Source of the DNA: an uncultured Opitutales bacterium | GTDB lineage: Bacteria; Verrucomicrobiota; Verrucomicrobiia; Opitutales; Intestinicryptomonadaceae | Length of the DNA stretch: 61,437 nucleotides | NCBI GenBank assembly: GCA_900548185.1 | Contig: URJJ01000008.1 | Coordinates: 1 to 61,437 of the forward strand | Reading direction: 5' to 3' | Shown: positions 29,633 to 38,795 of the stretch, piece after piece | Numbering within the stretch: position 1 is the first letter of the stretch | How the letters are laid out: each line of letters starts with the position of its first letter | Notes under the pieces: model-generated | What the model was told of the DNA's origin: nothing | The model's input: only the letters and a program-made list of their open reading frames with translations | The model's database searches: none | Position numbers and translations under genes: made by a program

Positions 29633-30238
29633 TTACATGATTACTTTTTTTGATTTCATTCGCTCAATAAAAATATGCTCTACTGTTTTATTTAAAATTT
29701 TTCCAGTATCACCGTCAATATCCAGGAGGGAAATAAAAGAATCTTCTCCAATAAAAGACTCCATTATATTAATTCTACAATCATATCCCAAGCGAATGAA
29801 TGCATATTTGGGCGTATTATCCTGTTTTATAGGTATAAAAACACCGTGTAACCAATGCCAATATCGTTTTTTGGCGGTAAATTTTGTTATGGGGAAAAAG
29901 TTTTCTGTATTTACATCCAAAATAAAATTTTTCTTTTGAATTTTCATAAGCTCACCGACAGCTGAAATATTAGAGTTAGGTGATATATTATAAAAATTTC
30001 GCATCTTTTCTTCGTATAGATTTACTTCATTTAATACATCTTTTGAAGTAAAGAGCGACGAAAAGGTAGAAAAATCAAAAGGGCCATCGTCTCTTAGTTT
30101 GTCTTGCCACTTAGTTATTACATTAAATGCCTCTACATTTACGGTTTCCTCCGTCCTAGTTGCCCTATAAGAGGGAAACAAAACAGCGAATAAGATTATT
30201 CCCATGCATAAAATAATGATGTAAAGAATTTTTTTCAT
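29633..30238 (-). CDS. Putative immunity protein, membrane-anchored
   Basis: A 201-residue protein with an N-terminal hydrophobic segment (residues 4-22) that is a membrane anchor or uncleaved signal, and an extracytoplasmic alpha/beta region. No known family is recognised. It starts one base after the stop of the Rhs tip at 30240, so it is made together with it and is its likely immunity partner. A decayed relative occurs at 48431-48625, sharing the motif KLRDxxxFDxxSFxSxLxSKDxLNE, which shows that this immunity family was once present twice in the island. Confidence 0.65.
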   Translation of the reverse strand: MKKILYIIILCMGIILFAVLFPSYRATRTEETVNVEAFNVITKWQDKLRDDGPFDFSTFSSLFTSKDVLNEVNLYEEKMRNFYNISPNSNISAVGELMKIQKKNFILDVNTENFFPITKFTAKKRYWHWLHGVFIPIKQDNTPKYAFIRLGYDCRINIMESFIGEDSFISLLDIDGDTGKILNKTVEHIFIERMKSKKVIM

Positions 30239-30239
30239 A

Positions 30240-31152
30240 TTATTCCGATAAAGTTTTCCAGGTTCCCGTAAAAAATTCTCTAGGGTTGCGAAATACTGTT
30301 TCCCACGAAAGAGGACCTATTGGTATCAATTCTCCTGTGAATCCAGTAATATTTGCAACCACGTCTACTCCGGAGAGATATTCACTCAAATAATTGCCTT
30401 GATAACATGCATTTAGGGTTATATTTACACCTTCGGCAAGATTTGAAGAGAGGTTTCCAAAATCACGAGCGGCTATATAATATCCCGATTGGGAATTTAC
30501 AATAAGCCCCGCTCCATCTGAAGCGCCATGTCCTGTATAAGTAAAATCCGTTATTTTATTTGAACTACTCGCATTATTTAATATATTACTCATGTCTTGC
30601 ATGTTCGATACATATCCTTCTTTTATTGTACCATTTTGTAGTTTAATGCTGACATATGCGCTGTTTGCCAAGTCATATGCACCATACAAATCAATCGTAC
30701 ATGTTGATTGATTATTGCAATACGCAAAATTATTCCAGCCATCAGGGTAGCCGATTAGGTCTTCTGATAAGCATTTGCCGATGTCGGCACGATAATTACG
30801 AAACAAGAATGCGTAACCTAAATCTTCAACATGCGGTTTTCCTGTAAAGAACGAATTTGCATTGTCGCTATCGACTCCGAATGATGTTTTTGTAATCTGC
30901 GAATAATTATTACCATTTGCAACTCCCAAGCTTGTTCCAAGCATATCGGTAAATATTGCTTCGGTATTATCGCCAATTGCCAGAACTGGGGTGCCGCCGC
31001 CGGCGTGGGGTTAGTTGATGTATTTTGTGCCGTTACGCTCTATGAGCGTCAAACCGTCCCATTCAAAGTTTTCTATACTGTTTTCGCGAATTGCTTTGGC
31101 GATTTGTCCGTTATTGTGATATTCAAAATTGGCAAGAGCCTTGCCGTTTTCG
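30240..31152 (-). pseudogene. Displaced Rhs core and tip (locus A cassette 1), caspase-like tip
   Basis: Homologous to the last part of the main locus A Rhs gene from about ENGKTLANFEY onward. The frame is continuous except for a TAA at 31011-31013 that replaces the GAA codon in the YINELHAGGG region, so the frame is divided into a 5' core piece and a 3' piece starting at an ATG at 30944. The tip (about residues 100-234 of the 3' piece) has TYTGHGASDG and ITLNACYQGN, the His and Cys of a caspase-like fold. There is no signal peptide. It is most likely a silent donor cassette that could recombine with the main gene through the shared core; expression as a cytoplasmic fragment is possible but unsupported. 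Confidence 0.75.
30715..31152 (-). repeat. Locus A core repeat, cassette 1 copy
   Basis: The same core DNA as 32480-32905, with few differences (for example a G to T in the ITKTSFG region) and the E to stop change at 31011. Its upstream edge lies 12 bp before the end of the main immunity gene, marking the cassette boundary. Confidence 0.8.
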
Positions 31153-31164
31153 CATGTATGCAAC

Positions 31165-31866
31165 TCAATATACTGTATAGTTTTTAGACAAAGGACTATC
31201 AAAATAATATTTCCAGTAATCATTCGCTGGAACCAATTTTTTTAACTTTATCGCTTTCTCCATTTCGTCAAATTTGTTAGCATATTCAACATTTACCTTA
31301 TCGTCCTCTTGCTTAAACACCGTATCGGTTCTTAAATCTACAATAAAGTTATATACCACGCCTTTTACATTATATTTACCATATATAAATGGATAATCAT
31401 CATTCAAATATATTTCAGCTTCATCGATTAAAATATCTCCATGCTTATTCAAAATTTTTGACAATGAACTATCTTCTATAAGAATGTCGTAATATTTAAG
31501 CTTGATCAGCTTGTCATCAGACAATAGGCGCTCCCAAACACCTAAAAACTTAAAAAGTTCTCCACTATATCCATTCTCACAGTTGTATTGCAATATGTAT
31601 GCATTCTTGCGTAAATCATTCAAATATTTATTAAGCAAAACAGGATCATTTTTTATGATCTCTATTTGATCAAAAAATGCATGAATAACCCTTGATTGTT
31701 CGGTACTGCTTTCGAATGTCTTTGTCGAAACATGGAAGTAGCTTATAAAAATAGACAGAAGTATCAATGAAATAGTTATTTTAAAGCATCTTTTTGCGCT
31801 TTTTGCAAATAAGGATACCAATACAAACAATATTAGTAGTATTACCTGTATATATATTATCGTCAT
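31165..31866 (-). CDS. Putative immunity protein of main locus A Rhs toxin, membrane protein
   Basis: A 233-residue protein with two adjacent transmembrane helices at the N-terminus (about residues 4-20 and 28-45) and a long extracytoplasmic domain. The ATG at 31866 lies 9 bp after the Rhs stop and uses a GGAGAATAG ribosome site inside the end of the Rhs gene; the longer upstream start overlaps the Rhs gene and is less likely. No family is recognised. Its place directly after the toxin tip, as in all Rhs loci, marks it as the immunity gene. The topology suggests the toxin acts on the periplasmic side. Confidence 0.65.
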   Translation of the reverse strand: MTIIYIQVILLILFVLVSLFAKSAKRCFKITISLILLSIFISYFHVSTKTFESSTEQSRVIHAFFDQIEIIKNDPVLLNKYLNDLRKNAYILQYNCENGYSGELFKFLGVWERLLSDDKLIKLKYYDILIEDSSLSKILNKHGDILIDEAEIYLNDDYPFIYGKYNVKGVVYNFIVDLRTDTVFKQEDDKVNVEYANKFDEMEKAIKLKKLVPANDYWKYYFDSPLSKNYTVY

Positions 31867-31874
31867 AAATATTC

Positions 31875-34800
31875 CTATTCTCCACAATTCTTTTCTATCG
31901 ATATATACCAAGTTATTTTAGTATTAAAAATTGACGCATAACCTGCATCTGCCAGTTGATTCATCCAAGTGTGGTATACAACACTTGTTCCTCCCCAAAA
32001 AGAATCAAGACCCGGAAGAGTTACAGAAGCATTAGCATCATGAAAGTCATATGGGTCATTAATATAAACTTTGTAAATATATGCATTTTCTGTTTCCACT
32101 TGCTTTTTATAGTACACAGAGACACGTCCTAATGAATTATTCAAATCAGTATCATCCCAATTTGTTATCGATAACGGTTTTTCCGTAAAATCTCCTGCGT
32201 TTATTCTTCTTTTGATTTCAGTATTTGTATTTGTATAAGCTTGCGTGTCTGATATAAAAGAAGAACTCAATGTTTGGTCTCCCCTTTTAAATAAATATCG
32301 TCCAAGAAAAGCATATGCATCGTTGTATTGAGGGAGAAATGATGCCGTGCCTCCAACGCTATTGTACCAACTTTTAATTGCCATATCAAATTCGGACAAT
32401 TCTGCAACAGTTAAACCAGACTGACTATATGATGCCCCACAAAAATCATAAGTATCATTCACCATATTTCCACAATACACAAAGTTATTCCAGCCGTCGG
32501 GATATCCGATCAAGTCTCTAACTTGCCATTTGCCAATGTTAGATTTATAATTTCTAAACAAGAATGCGTAACCTAAATCTTCAACATAAGGTTTTCCTGT
32601 AAAGAACGAATTTGCATTGTCGCCATCGACTCCGAATGATGTTTTTGTAATCTTCGAATAATTATTACCATTTGCAACTCCCAAGCTTGTTCCAAGCATA
32701 TCGGTGAAGATTGCCTCGGTATTATCGTCAATTGCCAGAACTGGGTTGCCACCGCCGGCGTGGAGTTCATTGATGTATTTTGTGCCGTTACGCTCTATGA
32801 GCGCCAAACCGTCCCATTCAAAGTTTTCTATACCGTTTTCGCGGATGGCTTTGGCGATTTGTCCGTTATTGTGATATTCAAAATTGGCAAGTGTCTTACC
32901 GTTTTCGGCAACTTTCATAACCTTGTCAAGCCAGCCGTATTCGTAGGTTTTGTCGCCTTCCTGAATCATTCTCCCTGCGGCGTCGTAGGCGTATTTTGTT
33001 TCTTTGCCGTCGGGGGCAATGCTGCGTACAAGTTGGTTTGCGGCATCGTAAGTATATGTGGTGGTTTCGCCAGCAATTGTCTTTTGAAGGATATTGCCGC
33101 TCGGGTCGTATACGTATTCCTCAACCGGCAGTTTACTTTCCATATCAATTACGCCAAGCAGCTGGTTCCTGGCGTCGTACTTATAACCCTGCAATTTGCC
33201 GTTTGCGAGGCGGCTCATTATCTTGCCGTTTTTAGAATAAAAATATTTCAGCTCCGAAAGCGGTTTGCCGTCCTTGTCAAGCAGGGTCTTACCTGCGAGT
33301 TGCCCCAATTTTGTATATTCAAAAACTACCCTGTTGCCGTCTATGATTTGCTCCGCAAGTTGGTTCTTCTTGTTATAGACGTATTCGACTGCTTTACCGT
33401 TTGATTCTGTCTTAACAAGGCGTCCGAACTTGTCGTAGGTATTGTATTCGTCCAATACTTCTTTGCCTTTTATGAGTACGCGGCTGATGCGTTTGCCGTA
33501 ATTGTCGTAGGCGTATTTTGTGATTGCACCGCCTTCGGATTTTTCAATGAGTCTGCCGAAGTGGTCGTACTTAAACTTGGAAACAAGACCGTTCTTCGAC
33601 TTCTCAATTAATTTGCCCCAAGAGTCGTATTTAAAAGTTTCGTTTTCCGACGCGCCGTAGGAGATGTTTACAAGCCTGTCCAAGTCGTCGTATTCATATA
33701 AGAAGGAGCGATCGGTTGCGCCGTCTTTAAATTTGGAATCAACTTCGACAAGCCTGCCGTACTCGTCGTAATAATTCTGCGTAATTTGCCCTATCGCAGT
33801 CGTTCGGGAATCAAGACCGTGTTTATTCCACGCAAATTTTATTTCGTTTCCGCTCTGGTCTATGACGTTTTCAAGTTTGCCGAGTTCGTCGTAGGCGTAT
33901 TGCACCTGCGTGCTATCGGGGAAAATCTCCTTTGCCACACGCCCGAAAGCGTCGCGCTCGTATTGTTTTTCCCATCCGTCTTGGTCTTTATAGCAAACAG
34001 GAGCGCCGTTTTTATCGTACGACATTTCAACGGAAGAAAGAAGTTCGTCGCCGAATTTTGAATAGTTTTTTACCGGGAATCCGTTTTTATCGTAATCCGT
34101 ATGAAGCTTTATGCCGTCGCTTTCCCTCGTTATTTGGCGGTTGTATTGGTCGTAAACAAAGTTTGTCTCCTGCCCGTATGAATTTACAATCTTTGAAGGA
34201 TAGCCGTAAAAGTTGTAGGCAAGCTTTAAAGTATTGCGCCCGTCGTCCATATGCACAGGACGAAATTCCGCGTCGTATTGGATTGATGTTGTTTTTACCG
34301 TTTCGCCGCGTTCGTTTAGCTCGTTAATTTTTGCGGGCTTCAAATTGCCCTTGTTGTAGGCGAAACTACGTACAGGCGTTGCTTCGGCATCTTCCGCGGC
34401 GCGCTTGGAAATTTGAATTAAATTGCCCCTTGCATCATAACGAAAGTTTATGTCGTTTTTGGCTTTGTCACGAAATCTGGTAATTTTACCCGTATTTTTA
34501 TCATAGCGATAGCTTGCCACAACGCGCTTTTTATCGTCAACAATTTGCCGCACTTTGCCGTTGTAAGCGACATCGTAGCGCATAAAATAGTATGTGGTAA
34601 ATGTTTTGCCTGAGAAGTCTGTGTTCACTGCTATTCCGCGCTGTGCATCAAACTTATAAACCGCCTGCCGACCAAGTTTGTCTTCTATGACAACATTGCC
34701 CGTTTTGTTTGCAGGGTATGAATAGACGTATTGCGAATCCGAAAGCACCCTGCCCGCCGTCGCTTCTTTTGCGATGCTTGAAGTGCTTTTCTTGGCTTTC

Positions 34801-35708
34801 TGCGCCGCCGCAACTTTCTTCAGGTATGCCTCGCGTTGGGCTGCGCTTTCATGCTCGACGGAAATATTGTCTATGCATTCGCCGCGCTTTATTTGCGAAA
34901 GATATCCAAATTTGTCGTAGGCAAATTCAAGCGGATTCAATCCGTCCTGTCCTGCTTTTGCCAAAAGCTTAGATTCAATTAACTGTTCCTTGCCTGCAAG
35001 CGTCTCCGGCAATATCTGCACTTTGCCGTCTATAAAAGCGAACTTGTTGGAGACTCCGTTTACTGAAATTTCGGAAATAGTTTTATCTTCATTATATTTT
35101 AGAGCGACAAATGTCTTGCCGCGTTGTTCGAGCGACACCAACCTTCCGCCGGAATAGACAAAATCAATAAATTGCCCAGAAGGAGCCTCTATTTTGCGAA
35201 GCTTAGCGTCAACATACACAAACTTCCAACCGAGCATATCCTTGCGCCCGTAGATTATCCACGATCCACTGTCGGGACGTCCGTTTGCCGTCCAGTCCGC
35301 AAACGGCGAAAAATAGGCATTTTCACGCTCATTTTCGTTGAAGAGGTTTAAAACGTCCTTCGATGTATTCTTGCGCGAGTAAAAAGAAACTTTTTCGCCC
35401 CACGGAGTTGTCCATATGGCGCCGTTTTCGTTTGGAATAGCCGAACTTTCAAGTTGCGGAATTTTCCACCCCAAGCCGATGAGACCTTCGTCTTTTATTG
35501 AAGAATCGTAGAAAATCTGGATAGGCAATCTAAGTTCCGGGGAGAAGTTCGCCGTCCCAAGCGTAAAGTTTGAGTAATACGCATCCGATGTCAGCGACGC
35601 CTTTCCAGCCGAATTCCTACTCTGAAAGAAGTTAATTTGCTGCGCATGCGCGCAAAGCAAAGCACCTCCAATGGTCATTATAAGTATAATATACCGCACC
35701 AATCCCAT
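31875..35708 (-). CDS. Full-length secreted Rhs/YD-repeat toxin (locus A)
   Basis: A 1277-residue protein with a Sec signal peptide (MGLVRYIILIMTIGG...CAHAQ). Residues 25-300 form an N-terminal plug-like region with SPELRLPIQIFYD and GLGWKIPQLESS. About 20 YD repeats follow (typical YDKNG, YDELGKLENVIDQSG) up to about residue 985, forming the shell that encloses the tip. The core ends near 1075 with RDLIGYPDGWNNFVYCGN, a divergent version of the DPxGxxGGxN signature in which Pro is replaced by Leu. The last 195 residues are the tip: it contains VYYKKQVET, an INDPYDFHD motif and ADAGYASIF; I cannot assign it to a toxin family. Start at ATG 35708; an earlier TTG is part of a TTGACA sequence. 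Confidence 0.92.
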   Translation of the reverse strand: MGLVRYIILIMTIGGALLCAHAQQINFFQSRNSAGKASLTSDAYYSNFTLGTANFSPELRLPIQIFYDSSIKDEGLIGLGWKIPQLESSAIPNENGAIWTTPWGEKVSFYSRKNTSKDVLNLFNENERENAYFSPFADWTANGRPDSGSWIIYGRKDMLGWKFVYVDAKLRKIEAPSGQFIDFVYSGGRLVSLEQRGKTFVALKYNEDKTISEISVNGVSNKFAFIDGKVQILPETLAGKEQLIESKLLAKAGQDGLNPLEFAYDKFGYLSQIKRGECIDNISVEHESAAQREAYLKKVAAAQKAKKSTSSIAKEATAGRVLSDSQYVYSYPANKTGNVVIEDKLGRQAVYKFDAQRGIAVNTDFSGKTFTTYYFMRYDVAYNGKVRQIVDDKKRVVASYRYDKNTGKITRFRDKAKNDINFRYDARGNLIQISKRAAEDAEATPVRSFAYNKGNLKPAKINELNERGETVKTTSIQYDAEFRPVHMDDGRNTLKLAYNFYGYPSKIVNSYGQETNFVYDQYNRQITRESDGIKLHTDYDKNGFPVKNYSKFGDELLSSVEMSYDKNGAPVCYKDQDGWEKQYERDAFGRVAKEIFPDSTQVQYAYDELGKLENVIDQSGNEIKFAWNKHGLDSRTTAIGQITQNYYDEYGRLVEVDSKFKDGATDRSFLYEYDDLDRLVNISYGASENETFKYDSWGKLIEKSKNGLVSKFKYDHFGRLIEKSEGGAITKYAYDNYGKRISRVLIKGKEVLDEYNTYDKFGRLVKTESNGKAVEYVYNKKNQLAEQIIDGNRVVFEYTKLGQLAGKTLLDKDGKPLSELKYFYSKNGKIMSRLANGKLQGYKYDARNQLLGVIDMESKLPVEEYVYDPSGNILQKTIAGETTTYTYDAANQLVRSIAPDGKETKYAYDAAGRMIQEGDKTYEYGWLDKVMKVAENGKTLANFEYHNNGQIAKAIRENGIENFEWDGLALIERNGTKYINELHAGGGNPVLAIDDNTEAIFTDMLGTSLGVANGNNYSKITKTSFGVDGDNANSFFTGKPYVEDLGYAFLFRNYKSNIGKWQVRDLIGYPDGWNNFVYCGNMVNDTYDFCGASYSQSGLTVAELSEFDMAIKSWYNSVGGTASFLPQYNDAYAFLGRYLFKRGDQTLSSSFISDTQAYTNTNTEIKRRINAGDFTEKPLSITNWDDTDLNNSLGRVSVYYKKQVETENAYIYKVYINDPYDFHDANASVTLPGLDSFWGGTSVVYHTWMNQLADAGYASIFNTKITWYISIEKNCGE
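32480..32905 (-). repeat. Locus A core repeat, main copy
   Basis: DNA encoding the Rhs core from ENGKTLANFEY to GYPDGWNNF. It recurs with about 95 percent identity by eye at about 30715-31152 and as a short remnant of about 75 bp at 29465-29540. Confidence 0.8.
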
Positions 35709-35747
35709 AACAATTTTAAATTGATTTAATATAATTATATATGTCAA

Positions 35748-36020
35748 GAATTTTTCAATTTCCCAAAGGAAATTAAAAAAGTGGTCGCATTGACTCCGAA
35801 ATGCGAATAAGGCAAGTGCGGTTCAATTAAGGTTCACGTAAATCCAAAGGAACCAAAACAGCAAAGAATATAATAATTCCCGAAGAGATTGTGCGCACAC
35901 GCGTGATGCGGATACATTCAAACAGGCTTCGAGAGTCGATGAAGCGCGGCTTTTTCAACAAAAAAGCCAAAGCGCAAAAAAGGCTTTTCTGAAAGAGATC
36001 GCAGAAGAAGGGAGGCGCAA
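35748..36020. other. AT-rich gap with possible phage remnant
   Basis: Upstream region of the locus A Rhs gene. The right part has a plus-strand open stretch ending AFLKEIAEEGRRK just before the AAA-type phage gene, probably the end of a decayed phage gene. Confidence 0.35.
35826..35836 (+). promoter_or_regulatory. ATTAAGGTTCA element upstream of locus A Rhs
   Basis: The 11-base string is found again at 45855-45865, upstream of the locus B C-terminal Rhs gene in the same relative orientation. It may be a shared operator or a coincidence in AT-rich DNA. Confidence 0.3.
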
Positions 36021-36619
36021 ATGAATAGCTCCTCCAAATTTCGCACGGCGACAAAAAACGCCGTATTTCTGAAACTCGCGATTACCGGACCGAGCGCTTC
36101 GGGCAAGACTACCGCCGCTCTGCGGCATGCGCGTGGGTTAATCGGAACAAACGGAAAAATCGCAGTAATCGATACGGAAAATTTCTCTTCCTTATTATAC
36201 GCAACAAGTACGATTTCGACGCCCGCGCACTCAAGTCACCCTACAACGAAGAGAAGTTTATCGGTGATATAGCCGACGCGATTTCCGCAAAATACGACTG
36301 CGTCATAATAGACTCATTCTCGCATGTCTGGCAGGCGATTCTTGACTACAAGCCGAAACTTGATATGCGCGGAGGCAATTCCCAGACGAATTGGGCCAAC
36401 GCCGGCGCAAAGTTCGACAGCGTTTTACAGGCGATACCCAGGTCGCGACTACACATAATAGACTCCTTGGGCAATCGAATAAATACGCAGACATTTTCTT
36501 TGCCTAAAAACATAGAGGGGTTGCCGTCGAATAATTCCGCATTGACGGACGATGTTATTGCGACGTGGAAGTCCGAAGAATCAAAGCGCAAAGCGGTGCA
36601 AAAATTGGAGGGAGAATGA
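36021..36619 (+). pseudogene. Phage AAA_24-type nucleotide-binding protein, frameshifted
   Basis: The first part (36021 to about 36185) encodes LAITGPSASGKTTAALRHARGL, a Walker A motif of the phage AAA_24 family. The second part, in another frame, continues KYDFDARALKSPYNEEKF and KYDCVIIDSFSHVWQAILDYK, the Walker B region, then KFDSVLQAIPRSRLHII, after which the usual central segment is missing and only a C-terminal LTDDVIATWKSEE piece is left. So there is one frameshift near 36186 and an internal deletion. Such proteins accompany phage recombination functions; this one cannot be functional. Confidence 0.8.
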
Positions 36620-37085
36620 TGGAAGCAATATCAGTAGTTTGGGATTCTGGGGTCCTTGGAGGAATGGCGACTATGGTTGTCAACCTATTTTGGGCAGTTG
36701 TCGGCAATGAATACGCAGAAGTTCACAAGCGTTTTAGAGAGGCTACAGAAACAACAGATCGCAAGCTTTGCCGTTCACGATGCCGCTATTCAAACGTTCT
36801 GGCGACGGCGGAGCATGGACTCTAAGAATTGCTTGTCGGAGCATTTGTGATGTTGGGCGTTTGTCCGTTTATTTTTGCCTTTTTCAGGATATTTCTGTTG
36901 GCGTCGAAACTTTGGAACCGTCGGGCGATTGGCCCTGGGGAGTCATTCCCGATAAAGAGTCTTTTGATGTCGCCTATGTTAAGGGATTTTACCCCGCAGA
37001 TGTCTGGACAGAATTGATGGCGAATCTTATAAGCGTTTATATTGGAGTAGGAATAACTCGAAAAGTGTTTCAGGCAGGGAAATAG
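36616..37085 (+). pseudogene. Remnants of small phage membrane proteins
   Basis: Several short overlapping frames are left. One starts MEAISVVWDSGVLGGMATMVVNLFW with a hydrophobic segment, another ends with FDVAYVKGFYPADVWTELM and LISVYIGVGITRKVF. They resemble pieces of phage lysis or tail-adjacent genes, but no frame is intact and the family is not certain. Confidence 0.45.
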
Positions 37086-37088
37086 ACT

Positions 37089-37351
37089 ATGCCGGAAATT
37101 ATCGAAAAGGAAATCGAACATCTGTCAAAACGTCTCGAAAACGTAGAACATACCGTTTACGGCAATGGGCAAAGAGGTCTTAAAGCCGAACTTATCGAAC
37201 TTAAGCCGAAATTGAGACGTTCAAGAAAATTGCAGTATGGCAGATGAGAATCCCTATTGCCATACTTTGCGCGGCACTTAAAATTATATTTTTACACAAC
37301 ACAACGAAATATTACATGTCATACTTTTTATTTGCGATAAGTATATTATAA
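37089..37351 (+). pseudogene. XhlA-like phage protein, frameshifted
   Basis: Starts MPEIIEKEIEHLSKRLENVE, then HTVYGNGQRGLKAEL, the VYGNG...GL element typical of small phage XhlA/holin-associated proteins. The frame ends at 37247, but shifting frame near 37205 gives EIETFKKIAVWQMRIPIAI and a hydrophobic C-terminal segment, which is the expected end of such a protein. So it is a recently frameshifted phage gene. Confidence 0.6.
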
Positions 37352-37400
37352 AAATCCATTTTGATATTTATAAAAAATACGTGATTTAACACGAAATGTT

Positions 37401-38795
37401 TTAATTAGAAATCCCGGATTCGATAATATTCCCAACAACCTCTTTGAACATATTATCCGTAATTATAGGCGATGAATAATACAACTTTATAAATCCAATA
37501 TTATGTGCATTACAATAGCGTTCCCATTTGGGGTTTTGATTGAATTGGTCAAGCGAAGGCAGATATATTCGGCAAGGCTTAATTGCGCTGGAAATCCTAT
37601 CGGGAGTTCCCAACGGATTTACAATGACAATTTTTTTGCCGTTTAGTCTTTTGCAATCCAAAAGTAAAACCGATTTACCTATAAAGATGCAGCAATCATA
37701 ATCAACCGGAATGTTGTTGTTTGGCATGATGTCGCAATAAATGTCAATTTGTACTGCTTGCGAAAAATTGCCGAATGTCGCGCGAATTGTTTTTCCACAG
37801 TATTTTCCAAGTGTAACATCGTCGGTAAAAATAGCGATTCGTTTTGTCGCGTATGCTGTATTACGGGGACGTATCCGCATAAAATCAGAATGTTTTTCAA
37901 TGAGGGAATCATTCAGGCAAAAACCGGCTGCATATATAATCATACACAAACCAAACCCTGTCATAGCCGATAATCCCGCAAGTTTAAGAATAGGCTTTGC
38001 CTTATTTTTTATGAATAGAACGCAAATAAATACTACGGCAAATAATAACACGCATTGAAGCGATTTAGCAATCCACAAAGTACTGAACAAATTGGATACC
38101 ATATAGGAAAAAATCGCCAATGCGCCGCACAATGCAAAAGTCGATTTTTTAAAAAAGAAATAAATACCGCTAAATGTAAATAGTCCAAGTATCGATAAAA
38201 TCGCGAACAAAACAGGCAAGCCTCGTTCGACCGCAATATGAAGATAGCTGTTTACCATGCCGGCGTATTCGCGGTTGTCGTCCAATGGTTGATACCAGTT
38301 GATGTATTCCTCTCCCGACTTGTCAACGCCCCACCCGGCGATTGGCGACGCCGAAACCATTTTCAGACCTCCCCTCCATAACGCAGTGCGCGCGGAAACT
38401 GAACCGTCGTCTTTTAGATATTCGGGCGATATTCTTGCAAAAAAACCGGTTGCGAAAATCATTGCCAAAATCGCAAAAATTTTTACGGAGAAAACTATAA
38501 ACAAATTCCGCCCGGGGAATCCCCGAGCAACAAGCAGTACATTGCAAAGTAGCAAGCAAAGCGTTGCCGATACAAGCGCGCCGCGCGAACATGTTTTCGC
38601 CAAAGCGAACCACAGTAAAAGCTCCGCAATAAATACCAGAGCAAAACATATTCGGCGGCGTTTCTCTTTCGGAAAAAATGTTGTAAACGGCGACAAAAAC
38701 GCAATCAGCATTGCGACAAATGCGCCGGCTATATTCGGATTTGCAAACCACAAATTCCAGCGTAAATGCTCTCCGAAGAAATACACTCCCTCCAT
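37401..38795 (-). CDS. O-antigen-ligase-like membrane protein, N-terminally short
   Basis: A 464-residue protein with about eight transmembrane helices. It has the Wzy_C/WaaL features: FANPNIAGAF at the start, CSRGALVS near residue 75, and PIAGWGVDKSGEEYINWY followed by a loop with NSYLHIAVERGLP near 195. In normal ligases the NPN element lies 130-200 residues into the protein, after several helices; here it begins at residue 18, so the first helices are missing. After the last helix (about residue 285) is a soluble domain of about 170 residues (IFTDDVTLG, IYCDIMPNNN, VIVNPLGTPDR) I do not recognise. It is coupled to the esterase gene by a TGATG overlap. Confidence 0.7.
   Translation of the reverse strand: MEGVYFFGEHLRWNLWFANPNIAGAFVAMLIAFLSPFTTFFPKEKRRRICFALVFIAELLLWFALAKTCSRGALVSATLCLLLCNVLLVARGFPGRNLFIVFSVKIFAILAMIFATGFFARISPEYLKDDGSVSARTALWRGGLKMVSASPIAGWGVDKSGEEYINWYQPLDDNREYAGMVNSYLHIAVERGLPVLFAILSILGLFTFSGIYFFFKKSTFALCGALAIFSYMVSNLFSTLWIAKSLQCVLLFAVVFICVLFIKNKAKPILKLAGLSAMTGFGLCMIIYAAGFCLNDSLIEKHSDFMRIRPRNTAYATKRIAIFTDDVTLGKYCGKTIRATFGNFSQAVQIDIYCDIMPNNNIPVDYDCCIFIGKSVLLLDCKRLNGKKIVIVNPLGTPDRISSAIKPCRIYLPSLDQFNQNPKWERYCNAHNIGFIKLYYSSPIITDNMFKEVVGNIIESGISN

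Noticed and set aside
31875..32450. Colicin M-like lipid II hydrolase tip
   Set aside because: Only D-x-Y-D matches; the required His-Arg pair downstream is not seen, so the assignment is not supported.
35742..35747. TTG start codon 13 codons upstream of the locus A Rhs ATG
   Set aside because: The extension would add charged and polar residues before the signal peptide, and the TTG belongs to a TTGACA string. The ATG at 35708 begins directly with a normal signal peptide.
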